Below are positions 6,162-15,800 of a stretch of DNA of 23,444 nucleotides, piece by piece. The stretch spans positions 1 to 23,444 of the forward strand of contig JAQBEH010000019.1 of assembly GCA_032124015.1 (NCBI GenBank), written 5' to 3'. How positions within the stretch are numbered: position 1 is the stretch's first letter; the number at the start of each line of letters is the position of its first letter. This DNA is from DASRJG01 sp032124015 (GTDB lineage: Bacteria > Acidobacteriota > Polarisedimenticolia > Polarisedimenticolales > DASRJG01). The notes below the pieces were generated by a model that was given only the letters and a program-made list of their open reading frames with translations, was not told the DNA's origin and made no database searches. A program made the position numbers and the translations under genes.

Positions 6162-8129
6162 TCACGGGCACTGGCACGTCCTATTGACGGCCTGCGGGAC
6201 ACTGCAACTGGCGGCATTGGGGAAGCACGGCCGCTCGTTGTTCGCCGAGTTCTTGCCGTAACAGCCTTCCGCGCCGTTGTTGCGACCGACGACCACCCAG
6301 AAAAGAGAACCGGACGGCAGCGTCAGGGAGCTCGAGCCGTTGGCGCCGAGTCCAGTCACCGACCCCGAGTATCCGTAGGAGGAGACGGCGCTCAGCGGCC
6401 CGTAGTACAGATTGTGATCCGTCGAACCGGCTGCCGGGTTGAAGGAAAGGGTCGTCTGGCCGGTCGCTTTGTTGTGACTCACGACTCCCAGATCGCAGAC
6501 GGCGCCCAAGTTCCACGAGCCGCTCACTCGGTCGGCGGCGGAGCGAAGGACACGCGCGTTCGGGTTCGCCGAATCCAGGGTTGCGATCCCCCACCACTCC
6601 TCGTTCATGGCAGGATCCGGGTAGCCCGGGTTGGTCCAAGTGGAACACGTATCGTGGGCGGTCCACTGGGAGCCCGTACACGTCGCCTTCCACCACTCGT
6701 CCGCCCATGAGAAGACAACTTGACCCGCGCTGACGCCCCCCGCCGTGCGAACGGCGAGCGCCTCGTCGGCTTCTCCCAAGAGCTGCCCCAGACAGTCTGC
6801 CTGGAGCGTTTGGTTTTCCGCCCCCGACGCTCCCGATAGGCTATCCCAGGCGTCGGCCCCAAACTCGGTGACGATCAACGGTCGAGCACAATCAGATTTG
6901 CTCTGGTATTCATTGAATAGCGTCCCGAACGAGCAGCCGCGGTAGGCTTGCACCCCCCACAGATCCAGATTCGGAAGCCGCGTGTTGTCGCTGCAACCGA
7001 TTTGGCAGATATCGGAGAGCCCGGCTGTCTCCGCGTTCGCCGTTCCGACCGGGTGGAACGACGTTCCCTCGGCCTGGTGGGCCGCCAACGCCATCGTGTC
7101 GACCTGCGGGTACCAGTTGTTACAGAGGTCGGTGTTCGTCAGGAATCGATTGACCTCGTTACCGATCAGCCAGAACAGGATCGCAGGGTGGTTCTTCCAT
7201 TCCTGCACCATATCGCGCATCCGGTCCCGCATGAAGTCCTTGCCGGCGGTGCACCCGAGCTGCGCCGTGTCGACCTGGAAGGTCGGGATGACGTACAGCC
7301 CGTTAGCTCGGGCCGCATCCAGCATGGCCGTGGTCATGAATGACGAGTAAATCCGGACGGTGTTCGCGCCCTTGGCGGCGATGAGGGGAAAGTCGACCAA
7401 GTAGCGATCCGGACGGTCTCTGAAGGAACCGTGGTAATCCTCGCCGATCGAGATGGGCGAATAGGCCATCCCATGGACGACGAACGGCTTGCCGTTGACC
7501 TTCAGTTGCCGCCCCTGGACCTGCACCGACGACGCGCCGGAATGAGCATTCGGCCGGTGCCATCGGACGTTGTCGACCTGGAAGGTACTGAAGAACGGCA
7601 GGTTTTCGATGGTGGCCATGAAGGGCGAGGTCACCGCCGCGAGACAAGCTGGGTCCACGGGTTGGGGGGAGAAGAAGCTAGCCACCGGGATCACGATCTC
7701 CTGCCACGCGTTCAGTCCATTCCAACCGTGCTGCGTTAGGAGCCGGGTTTTTGTCTGCGTCGCGCCGTTCACCTTGCACTGGATCTCGACCTTCAGGTCT
7801 TTGGTGGACTTCACGAAGAAGCGCACGTCGCCGGTCGCCCAGGCCGACATGTTCTCAGGTTGCGGCTGATTGAACGGATCGATGTTGAGGAACACACCGA
7901 AGCCGGCCCATATGTTCGTTCTAACCCGGAGGTTGTGACTGCCCTCGGGGGTGGCGCATTCTTGCGGTGTCGCGACGTCGCAGGGCGGAGTATCACACCA
8001 GGTGAAGATGTTGGCACCCTTCGGGAGTCCCTCCTCCGTGAACGCGAGGTACGTTTCCGCCAGCGCCGGGGTGACGGACCACACGGCAAGGACCAGGGTG
8101 AGCACCAGAAGGCTACATACTCGGGTCAT
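6162..8129 (-). CDS. Secreted clan GH-A glycoside hydrolase with N-terminal carbohydrate-binding-like domain
   Basis: A 655-residue exported enzyme with signal peptide MTRVCSLLVLTLVLAVWSV-TPALA. Residues ~26-193 form a beta-sandwich ending FFSTFQVDNVRWHRP, the usual close of CBM-like domains. Residues ~205-510 are a TIM barrel: VNGKPFVVHGMAYSP, then GANTVRIYSS, then WLIGNEVN with the probable acid/base Glu325, then LIVTEFGADAWDS with the probable nucleophile Glu422. This spacing is that of clan GH-A, and the entry motif resembles GH2-type barrels. I cannot assign the family; GH158 or an unclassified group is possible. The tail (~540-655) looks fibronectin-like, with FWVVVGRNNGAEGCYGKNS and a Cys-rich end. 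ATG 8129 is preferred (GGGGGAAG upstream) over an in-frame TTG at 8144. It starts 39 bp after the LacI stop, probably in the same transcript, so a beta-glucan substrate is inferred. Confidence 0.85.
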   Translation of the reverse strand: MTRVCSLLVLTLVLAVWSVTPALAETYLAFTEEGLPKGANIFTWCDTPPCDVATPQECATPEGSHNLRVRTNIWAGFGVFLNIDPFNQPQPENMSAWATGDVRFFVKSTKDLKVEIQCKVNGATQTKTRLLTQHGWNGLNAWQEIVIPVASFFSPQPVDPACLAAVTSPFMATIENLPFFSTFQVDNVRWHRPNAHSGASSVQVQGRQLKVNGKPFVVHGMAYSPISIGEDYHGSFRDRPDRYLVDFPLIAAKGANTVRIYSSFMTTAMLDAARANGLYVIPTFQVDTAQLGCTAGKDFMRDRMRDMVQEWKNHPAILFWLIGNEVNRFLTNTDLCNNWYPQVDTMALAAHQAEGTSFHPVGTANAETAGLSDICQIGCSDNTRLPNLDLWGVQAYRGCSFGTLFNEYQSKSDCARPLIVTEFGADAWDSLSGASGAENQTLQADCLGQLLGEADEALAVRTAGGVSAGQVVFSWADEWWKATCTGSQWTAHDTCSTWTNPGYPDPAMNEEWWGIATLDSANPNARVLRSAADRVSGSWNLGAVCDLGVVSHNKATGQTTLSFNPAAGSTDHNLYYGPLSAVSSYGYSGSVTGLGANGSSSLTLPSGSLFWVVVGRNNGAEGCYGKNSANNERPCFPNAASCSVPQAVNRTCQCP

Positions 8130-8168
8130 CTGTTCTTCCCCCAAAAAAGACGATTCGGACGCGACAAT

Positions 8169-9215
8169 CTATCCTCGCTCGGCGACCGGCCGGAGGGCCG
8201 GACTCGCCGTGGACGCGCGAAGCACGAGCTCCGCTCGTAAACGGTGACGGGAGCCGACACCCGATCGGCCCCTCAGTTGTTCCATCAGTTCCTCGGCCGC
8301 GAGCCTTGCGACCTCCGCGATCGGCTGGCGTACCGTTGTGAGAGGGGGCCACGCATGCTTGGCCAGCGGCGAATCGTCGAAACCGGCAACCGAGAGCTCA
8401 CGAGGAACGTCGACGCCCAATTCGTGGGCGGCCGAGAGCACACCCACCGCCATCGCATCGTTGCTGGCGAAGATCGCCGTCGGAGCCGAAGTTGACGACA
8501 GCAAGCTCCGCGCGCATTGGTGGCCCGATTCATGATCGAAGCGACCCTGCATGACCAGACCAGCGTCGAAATCGATGTTGTGCCTGTCGAGGGCGCGGCG
8601 ATAACCGACGAGGCGATCGTGGCTCTGACCGTGATCCGGATGCCCCATGATGAACCCGATCCGCCGGTGACCGAGCTGCAAGAGGTACTCGGTCATCTCG
8701 TCCGCGGCGTCCGCATCACCCACCGAGATCCATGGGAAATCACCGAAGGGTCGCTGGGACACGCGGACACACGCGATTTTCTTCTCGAGCAGGACCTGGT
8801 TGAGAGCCTGAAGGTCAGAAAGGGGCTGGAGGACGATGAAGCCGTCGACCTGGCGGTTCAGGCCGATGATCTCCTCGATCAGGCCGGGAGAATCCGCCCG
8901 ACAGGGGTTGATCAGGAGCCTGTATCCGTAATCCCGACACGCCTGAAGCGCACCGGCCTGGACCGTCGTCACATAGTCGTTCTCATTGTTGGGATTAGGG
9001 TCGTCGTACAGCATGCCGATCAGGAAGGTGCGATTGCTGGCCAACTGCCTTGCCGAGAGATTCGGATGGTAGTTGAGAGACTTTGCGGCCTCGACCACCT
9101 TGTCACGCGTCGGACCTCGGACGTTGGGCGCCCGGTTGAGAACCCTGGAGACGGTTTTGATCGAGACTCCCGCGAGGCTCGCCACATCGTCGATGGTCGG
9201 TCGTGTCACGTCCAT
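8169..9215 (-). CDS. LacI-family transcriptional regulator of the glucan locus
   Basis: A 348-residue repressor-type protein. The N-terminal helix-turn-helix and hinge (residues ~6-55) read PTIDDVASLAGVSIKTVSRVLN, then NLSARQLASNRT. The rest is a periplasmic-binding-protein-like effector domain: TFLIGMLYDDPNP, then VDGFIVLQPLSD, LGHRRIGFIMGHPDHG, PTAIFASNDAMAVGVLSAAHELG and VAGFDDSPLA, all standard. ATG 9215 is chosen because GTGGAG lies just upstream and the HTH then starts at the usual place; the frame itself runs to 9281. Two palindromic operators lie ~135-175 bp upstream, so the protein probably controls its own gene, the hydrolase behind it and the divergent receptor operon. The effector is presumably a glucan-derived sugar, which the sequence does not show. 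Confidence 0.95.
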   Translation of the reverse strand: MDVTRPTIDDVASLAGVSIKTVSRVLNRAPNVRGPTRDKVVEAAKSLNYHPNLSARQLASNRTFLIGMLYDDPNPNNENDYVTTVQAGALQACRDYGYRLLINPCRADSPGLIEEIIGLNRQVDGFIVLQPLSDLQALNQVLLEKKIACVRVSQRPFGDFPWISVGDADAADEMTEYLLQLGHRRIGFIMGHPDHGQSHDRLVGYRRALDRHNIDFDAGLVMQGRFDHESGHQCARSLLSSTSAPTAIFASNDAMAVGVLSAAHELGVDVPRELSVAGFDDSPLAKHAWPPLTTVRQPIAEVARLAAEELMEQLRGRSGVGSRHRLRAELVLRASTASPALRPVAERG

Positions 9216-9337
9216 CGGGGCTCCACTTCCCCAGAATGCCGCCCCCAGACCCATCACGCCGGGTGCGCGGCTGCTCCACATCTTGTCGCATCTCGACTGG
9301 ACGACCCCGACACGACAAGCGTGGAGGAAACAGCAGA

Positions 9338-9366
9338 CATTTACGACGAAATGACAGCGCTGTCAA
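9338..9366 (-). promoter_or_regulatory. Candidate promoter of the LacI / GH-A operon
   Basis: On the minus strand TTGACA (9361-9366) is followed after 17 bp by TAAATG (9338-9343, three of six consensus bases). The -35 box is perfect and lies inside the left operator, so bound repressor would block RNA polymerase. The start codon is about 120 nt downstream. Confidence 0.5.
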
Positions 9367-9367
9367 T
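9351..9367. promoter_or_regulatory. LacI-type operator, left copy
   Basis: ATGACAGCGCTGTCAAT contains the perfect 14-bp palindrome TGACAGCGCTGTCA (9352-9365) with the central CG typical of LacI-family sites. It is the mirror image of the right copy at 9373-9389; centres are 23 bp apart. It lies between the LacI gene and the receptor gene. Confidence 0.8.
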
Positions 9368-9372
9368 ATTTC

Positions 9373-9389
9373 ATTGACAGCGCTGTCAT
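9373..9389. promoter_or_regulatory. LacI-type operator, right copy
   Basis: ATTGACAGCGCTGTCAT is the exact reverse complement of the left operator, with only ATTTC (9368-9372) between them. It overlaps the -35 box of the receptor-operon promoter. I found no further exact copy elsewhere in the window by eye. Confidence 0.8.
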
Positions 9390-9403
9390 CCTGTGAGTAT
9401 TTC
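9374..9403 (+). promoter_or_regulatory. Candidate promoter of the receptor-phosphorylase operon
   Basis: TTGACA (9374-9379) sits inside the right operator. After 18 bp comes TATTTC (9398-9403), a weak -10 box; GTATTT at 17 bp is the alternative. Transcription would start near 9410, leaving an unusually long leader of about 300 nt before the receptor start codon. Confidence 0.45.
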
Positions 9404-9518
9404 TTCTGCTGCCATATGGAAGAAATCGGTGTTCAATGGGACTCCTCATCGTCGCCGGCGCCTGCGACCGGATGTTCCCGGTTCGCCGGTCGGCCGCCGA
9501 ATGAGCGGGTGGATTTTA

Positions 9519-9570
9519 CGCAAGTTGTTATTGACAAGTCACTTATCATGGCTGGCCGCAAACTTGCGGC
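9519..9570 (+). other. Nested inverted repeats in the receptor leader
   Basis: CGCAAGTT (9519-9526) and AACTTGCG (9561-9568) are perfect 8-bp complements 34 nt apart. Between them lies a near-palindrome, TGACAAGTCACTTATCA (9532-9548, one mismatched pair). At 9555-9570 GCCGCAA-AC-TTGCGGC is another 7-bp inverted repeat that would compete with the outer stem. The inner site keeps a TGACA half like the LacI operators. It may be a secondary operator or a leader RNA fold. The rest of the 9410-9708 leader shows no recognisable gene or known riboswitch. Confidence 0.3.
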
Positions 9571-9708
9571 TGTGATTTGTTCGCTGGCGCTGCGCTCGTT
9601 CCGGGTCGACCTCGCGCTCGCTCCGGAACAGGAGGACAGACCGAAAGCCGAAGGCTGGCGGTAGCGAACGGAGGCGGGGGTCGGATTCCCGGATGGGAGG
9701 GGCTGGCG

Positions 9709-12700
9709 ATGCGTTGGACTCGGATGTTACTGGCGCTAGGGGTCTTGTGCTCGGCGGCCTCGCGGGCCAACGCTCAGGTCGGATCGCTCGAGATCTACGT
9801 CTACGAGGCCGAGACGAACTCGGCGCTTCCCGGCGCCACGGTGAGCCTGTCGAACGAGCTCGGGCTCGCGCCGAAAGCGGCGGTCGCCTCCGACGCCCAG
9901 GGCAAGGCGGCGTTTTCGAACCTCAAGCCCGGGGGCGGCTACTTCGTCGAGGTGTTCTTCCCCGGCTACGAGAAGATGCGCAGCCAGGAGATCGAGATCC
10001 GGATCAACCAGACGGTCGAGATCCCGTTCAACCTGCGCGAGGAGGAAAAGAAGCAATCGCCTTTCGACTTGGGTTTGAACGAAGACGTCACGGTGACGGC
10101 GACCCGAGTCGAAACCGGCCTGATGAAGACCCCCGTTGCGGTGACGGTTCTCGACCAGGAGACCCTGGACCGGGAGGGGGTCAAGAACGTCAGGGACATG
10201 GCCAACTTGGTGCCGAACATGGACATCGCCACCATCAACGGGCAGTCCACACCGGTCATCGCCCTACGCGGCGTGCGCTCGACCAACGAGACGGAGCTCG
10301 GCGACCCGGCCGTGGGCGTGTACCTCGACGGCATCTACACGCCGCGGATGCAGGGTGCCCTGAGCATGATGTTCGACAACGAGCGAGTCGAGGTCCTGCG
10401 GGGGCCCCAGGGGACGCTCTTCGGCCGAAACTCCACGGTCGGCAGCATCAATATCGTCACCGCGAAGCCCAAGCTCGACATCTTCGAGTCGACCGTGGCC
10501 CTCGAATACGGCAACTACGAAGCCCCCGGACTGCAGTTCGTGGTCAACGCGCCGGTGTCCAGTACGTTTGCCCTTCGTTTCGCTGGTCGCTACTTCCAAC
10601 GCGATTCTTACCTCCAGGGGTACTGGGACCCGAACCAGTACGACCAGCGCTTCATCGCGAACAAGGTCGCAGGCGCACGGGTCATCGCGCCCGGGTCCTT
10701 CGAGGAATGCACGAGCCCCGAATGCTACACGCGAACCCAGCACTCGAACTGGTGGGCCGACGACCTCGAAGTCCCGATCAAGGCACTCGTGCCCGCCGAC
10801 AGCAAGGACTTCTACATGAACGACCTGGAATGGGCGTACAGGGTCAGCGCACTCTGGAAGCCGAAGCGCAACGACATGTCTCTGAGCTTCAGCTTCCAGC
10901 AGTATCGAAACAACAGCGCCGGAGGTATCGACCTGGTCAACTGCGAGAAACTGCGCGGCCGTCCTACGTACCTCCTCGACGAAAACAGCCAGATCGTCCG
11001 CGACGAGAATGGGAATCCCATCATCACGGGAACGAACGATTGTTCCGATCTGTTCCCGCGCGACGACACCTATCAGGCCGTGGTCAACGTTCCCGGCAAG
11101 TTCTACCTCGACATCATGTACCTGCGCTCCCAGTTCACCTGGGACATCGCCGACGACCTGCGATTCATTTACTCGGGCGGCTTCGAGGATCAAGACCGTG
11201 AATCGGCCCAAGACATGGACGGAAGCCTGAACGCCTGGGACCAGGCGATGTTCTTCCTCCCGGGCACCGGCTCCCAGTCCTGGGCGCACGAGATCCAGTT
11301 CCAGTCTTCCGGCAACAAGAAGTTCAACTGGATCGCCGGATTGAATTACTTCCATGAGAAGACGAACACGATCGGCTATTTCGACAACGCGATCGACGAA
11401 AAATCCATGTGGGTCCAGCCGAATCGCTCCGCGGACGCCGCCGCGGCCTTCGCCCAGGGGACGTACTCGTTCTCGCCGAAGTGGTACCTGACGATCGGAG
11501 GCCGCTATAGCGGCGAGACAAAGCAAGACAAGGGCGGGCGCTCGTACATCTGTAACGTCGCGAACGGCTGTGCGACCGATGTCCTGCCGGTGATCCCGGT
11601 CAACGCGGGTCAGAACGGCTACGACCGGGACTCCCTGAACCAATTGCCGACGGACTACTTCGCGGATCCATCGGTCTACACCGACGCCAACGGCAATCCG
11701 GTTTACACGGGCAACGACAACCAGGGATCCTGGAGCCACTTCGACTGGCGCCTCGGGGTGGACTTCCAGCTCAGCGAAAACACCCTGCTGTACAGCTACC
11801 TGGCCACGGGTTTCAAGGCCGGCGGCATCGGCGACGTGTTCCAGGGCACCGTTGTGGACGGCGATATCAACGATAACGGCACGCCCGACGACCCGACCGA
11901 CGACTACCCCTACGTCATCAACGTGGAAGACGTCACCCTTCGGACTGCGTACGACCCGGAGGAGGTCCTCACTCTCGAGCTCGGCTTCAAGCTACGGCTT
12001 TTGGACGGGAAGCTCGATCTGCGAGGCGCCTACTTCTACTCCGACTACCAGAACATGCAGTACGCGTCCGTCGGCTCGCTCGCGTATACCGAGAGGTGGC
12101 AAGTGCTGCGCGACGCCAACGGCGACCCGATCGACGTGGACGGGGTACCCGGACCCGATTTCGGCTGGGTGGGGTCGCCGCTGGTCACCGCCTACTACAC
12201 GCAGAACGTGCCCGGTGCGAGGATCCAGGGGTTCGAGCTCGAGTACGATTGGCGGCCGTGGACCGGCGGCCGAATCAAAGGCTACGTGAGTTGGCTGGAC
12301 ACGGAGGTCACGGAGGAATGGATTACCAAGTGGGACTATGACCCGAGGTCCTACTTCGGCCTGGACTTCAACCAAGCCGCCGATCCGAGGAACGAGCGCC
12401 TGAAGGTCAACCTCAAGGGAAACGAGATGGCCGTCTCGCCGCCGTTCAAGTTCCAGATGACCCTCGAACACACCTTCGCTTCTTCGAACGGGAAGTTCGC
12501 GATCGTCCCGTGGATCACGGCCACCTGGGTGGACGACTCGTACCTGACGATCTGGAACGTCGACAAGCACACCGACGACATGGACTTCGTCATCCCGGAT
12601 GAGGACATCAAGTACACCGACGACAAACGCGAGGCATGGTCCATGTTCCATGCGGGAGTGCGCGCGTACTGGGGCGACTGGATGGCCGAGATCTACGGAT

Positions 12701-12813
12701 ACAACATCACGAATCAGGTCGTCCAGTACTGGGGTGGGGCCGACCAGCAGGTACCGAAGGGCAGCATGAGCGTGCCCCTGAATTATGGATTCCGCATCGG
12801 CTACAAGTTCTGA
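9709..12813 (+). CDS. TonB-dependent outer-membrane receptor, probable beta-glucan oligosaccharide importer
   Basis: A 1034-residue outer-membrane beta-barrel transporter energised by TonB-ExbBD. After signal peptide MRWTRMLLALGVLCSAASRA-NAQ comes a carboxypeptidase-regulatory-like domain (~24-108: SLEIYVYEAETNSALPGATV). A TonB-box-like EDVTVTATR follows at ~125-133, then the plug (~135-255: VEVLRGPQGTLFGRNSTVGS). The barrel ends in the sorting-type C-terminus GFRIGYKF with terminal Phe. ATG 9709 is chosen since GGGAGG lies 8 nt upstream and the signal peptide begins there; the frame is open from 9577. No SusD-like partner gene is near. It is first in a tight unit with the phosphorylase (25 bp gap), transporter and GH17 gene, and is preceded by LacI operators. 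Specificity for laminarin-type oligosaccharides is inferred from neighbours. Confidence 0.95.
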   Translation: MRWTRMLLALGVLCSAASRANAQVGSLEIYVYEAETNSALPGATVSLSNELGLAPKAAVASDAQGKAAFSNLKPGGGYFVEVFFPGYEKMRSQEIEIRINQTVEIPFNLREEEKKQSPFDLGLNEDVTVTATRVETGLMKTPVAVTVLDQETLDREGVKNVRDMANLVPNMDIATINGQSTPVIALRGVRSTNETELGDPAVGVYLDGIYTPRMQGALSMMFDNERVEVLRGPQGTLFGRNSTVGSINIVTAKPKLDIFESTVALEYGNYEAPGLQFVVNAPVSSTFALRFAGRYFQRDSYLQGYWDPNQYDQRFIANKVAGARVIAPGSFEECTSPECYTRTQHSNWWADDLEVPIKALVPADSKDFYMNDLEWAYRVSALWKPKRNDMSLSFSFQQYRNNSAGGIDLVNCEKLRGRPTYLLDENSQIVRDENGNPIITGTNDCSDLFPRDDTYQAVVNVPGKFYLDIMYLRSQFTWDIADDLRFIYSGGFEDQDRESAQDMDGSLNAWDQAMFFLPGTGSQSWAHEIQFQSSGNKKFNWIAGLNYFHEKTNTIGYFDNAIDEKSMWVQPNRSADAAAAFAQGTYSFSPKWYLTIGGRYSGETKQDKGGRSYICNVANGCATDVLPVIPVNAGQNGYDRDSLNQLPTDYFADPSVYTDANGNPVYTGNDNQGSWSHFDWRLGVDFQLSENTLLYSYLATGFKAGGIGDVFQGTVVDGDINDNGTPDDPTDDYPYVINVEDVTLRTAYDPEEVLTLELGFKLRLLDGKLDLRGAYFYSDYQNMQYASVGSLAYTERWQVLRDANGDPIDVDGVPGPDFGWVGSPLVTAYYTQNVPGARIQGFELEYDWRPWTGGRIKGYVSWLDTEVTEEWITKWDYDPRSYFGLDFNQAADPRNERLKVNLKGNEMAVSPPFKFQMTLEHTFASSNGKFAIVPWITATWVDDSYLTIWNVDKHTDDMDFVIPDEDIKYTDDKREAWSMFHAGVRAYWGDWMAEIYGYNITNQVVQYWGGADQQVPKGSMSVPLNYGFRIGYKF

Positions 12814-12838
12814 TCCAAGTCGAGCAGGCCCTATTCCT

Positions 12839-15800
12839 ATGACACAGCGTCGCGAGCGGAAGGTCTTCCTCGGTGAGTCGGCGATTCGCGTTCCCGGACC
12901 GGCTGGTGGTGGGGAGTGGGTGACCAGGGATGGCGAGCGGTTCTTCAGAATCGCCAACTATCACACGATGCCACCTTTCCTCATGTCCGTGGTCAGCGGC
13001 CACGATCATTGGCTTTTTGTTTCCAGCACCGGTGGCCTGACCTGCGGCCGCAGAGACCCGGGAAACGCGCTGTTTCCCTATGGCACGGACGACAAGATCC
13101 ACGATGCCTGCGAGACGACCGGGCCGAAGACCGTGCTCTTGGCGGCGCGGGGCGGCAGGACCATGCTCTGGCAGCCCTTCGCAACCGGCCCGTCGGTGTA
13201 CGACATCGAACGGAACCTGTACAAGAACGTGCCGGGCAACAAGCTGGTGTTCGACGAAGTCAACTACGACCTCGACCTTGCGTTCACGTACACCTGGGCC
13301 AGCGGGAACCGCTTCGGATTCATCAGGCAATCGCAGCTGCTCAACACCGGCGCGAGCGAGGTTCGCGTGGAGTTGCTGGACGGTTTGCGGAACCTGCTCC
13401 CGTACGGCGTCGATCGCACCGCGCAGGCCGAGCTGAGCACGCTGGTTGACGCCTACAAGCAGGCTGAAGCCGTCTCCGGCGCCTATGCCGGAATCTACAC
13501 GCTCAGCTCGATCTTGACCGACCGGGTCGAACCGAGCGAGGCGCTGAAGGCCACGGTCGTTTGGAGCACCGGCCTCGAACAGGCCCGGGTGTTGCTCTCG
13601 GAGGATCAGGTCCAAGCGTTTTGCGCGGGTGAGGGGGTTCACGGCGAAGCGTTCGTCAAAGGTAAGCGCGGCGCTTTCTTCGTCCAATCGGCCGTCACCC
13701 TGCCGCCGAAAGGCGACCACCGCTGGTGCGTGCTGGCGGATGTCGAGCAAGGCCCGTCGCAGACGGCCGACTTGCTGCACGCGATCCTGCAAGGGGTGAC
13801 CGCCAGTGCCATCGAGCAGGATATCGCGGCCGGTACCGCTCGCCTGGAACAATTGGTGGGCAGCGCCGATGGATTCCAGAAGTCTGCAGATGACCTGGTC
13901 ACCAGCAGGCACTTTTCCAATGCGTTGTTCAATATCATGCGGGGCGGCGTATTCCCTTACGGATACCGGTTTCCCCTCGACGATTTCATGTACTTCGCGG
14001 GCGAGCGCAACCGGCCGTTGCGTGAGACGGTCGCCTCCGTACTGGGACAGTTCGAAGGCGCGTTGACGCTGGATTCCGCGCTGAAGCTGGCCCAAGACAG
14101 TGGCAACGAAGCCTTCATCCGGCTCGTCTACGAATACTTGCCGCTGACGTTCAGCCGCCGGCACGGCGACCCCAGTCGCCCCTGGAATGATTTCTCCATC
14201 ATTCTCAAGAACGGTAACGGCGCCGAGTACCTGAATTACCAGGGCAATTGGCGTGACATCTTTCAGAACTGGGAGGCTCTGGCCATTTCCTTCCCAGGAT
14301 ACATCGAGAGCTTCGTCGCCAAGTTCGTCAACGCCTCGACCGCCGACGGGCACAACGCTTACCGCATTTCCAGGGAGGGCATCGACTGGGAGATTTTCGA
14401 ATCGGGGAGATCCTGGTCGAATATCGGTTATTGGGGCGATCACCAGGTCGGCTACCTGGGCAGGCTGCTCGAGCTCTCGCTCGCCTATCACCCCGGGCTG
14501 CTCGGCGAATCGCTGACTCGCGACATATTCGTCTACGCGGACGTGCCCTACCGGATCAAGCCGTACCAGGAGCTGCTCAGGGATCCCAGGAACACCGTCG
14601 AGTATGACGACGATCGCGCCCAGGCCATCGCGCGGCGCGTCGCCGAGATCGGGGCCGACGGGAAGCTGGTCACGCTGGAGGACGGATCGATCCACCGGGT
14701 CAACCTGCTGGAGAAGCTGCTGATTTCGGCGCTTGCGAGAATCGGCAGCCTGGCGCCCGGCGGCGGTATCTGGATGAACACGCAACGTCCGGAATGGAAC
14801 GACGCGAACAACGCGCTGGTCGGCTACGGACTCTCCATGGTCACGCTGTGTTACCTGCGTCGCTACCTGCACCTGATGGACGATCTGCTGCGCGATAGCG
14901 CGGAAACGAGCTTCGACGTTTCGCTGGAGCTGGCTCAGTTCTTCAGGGGAGCCGGCGCGGTCCTGGAGGATCACGAAGCTCTGCTCGCGGGCCCCGTCGA
15001 CGCGGCTGGACGAAAGTCCTTCATGGACGGAATGGGTTCCGCAAACGACGCCTACCGCGCCCGGGTCTACCGGGGCCATTGCGGAGACAAGACGGCACTC
15101 GCGAAACAAGACCTGCGGGACTTCATGAGACGGGCGCTGGAATTTCTCGACCACAGCATTCTGCACAGCCGCAGGGACGACGGCCTGTTCCATTCCTACA
15201 ACCTGGTTCATTTCGGCGCTGGCGGTTACGCCGTCGAGCCGCTCGACGAAATGCTGGAAGGCCAAGTCGCGGTATTGAGCTCCGGCTGTCTGGACGGCGA
15301 GGCCGCTCTCCTGCTGCTGGAGGCGCTGAAAGCGAGCCGGTTGTACCGGATGGACCAGAACAGCTACATGCTCTACCCCAATCGAAAGCTGCCTTCGTTC
15401 CTCGCGAAGAACGTGATCCCTGCACCCCTGGTGGAGGGCGATGGCTGGATTCGGCGGGAGCTGGAAGCGGGCCGCACGGATTACGTCGAGCGCGATCTCA
15501 ACGGCCGGGTCCATTTCAACGGTGCCTTCAGAAACGCGGACGGATTGCGAGCCGCGCTCGAACGCGATCCGGCGGTCAGCGACGAGGACGCCGCCAACCT
15601 GTGTGATGTCTACGAAACGGTGTTCAAGCACCGGAAGTTCACCGGTCGCTCCGGCTCGATGTACAAGTACGAGGGACTGGGCTGCATCTACTGGCACATG
15701 GTCTCGAAGCTGCTTCTGGCTGCCGGCGAGGCGGTCGCCGGAGCGGTGGACGCTGGAGCGGATGCCGGGCTGGTCGATCGCCTGGGCGCTTGCTTCCTGG

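Noticed and set aside
9416..9664. Possible 82-codon upstream reading frame in the receptor leader
   Set aside because: No Shine-Dalgarno sequence and no protein-like pattern; it overlaps the inverted repeats.
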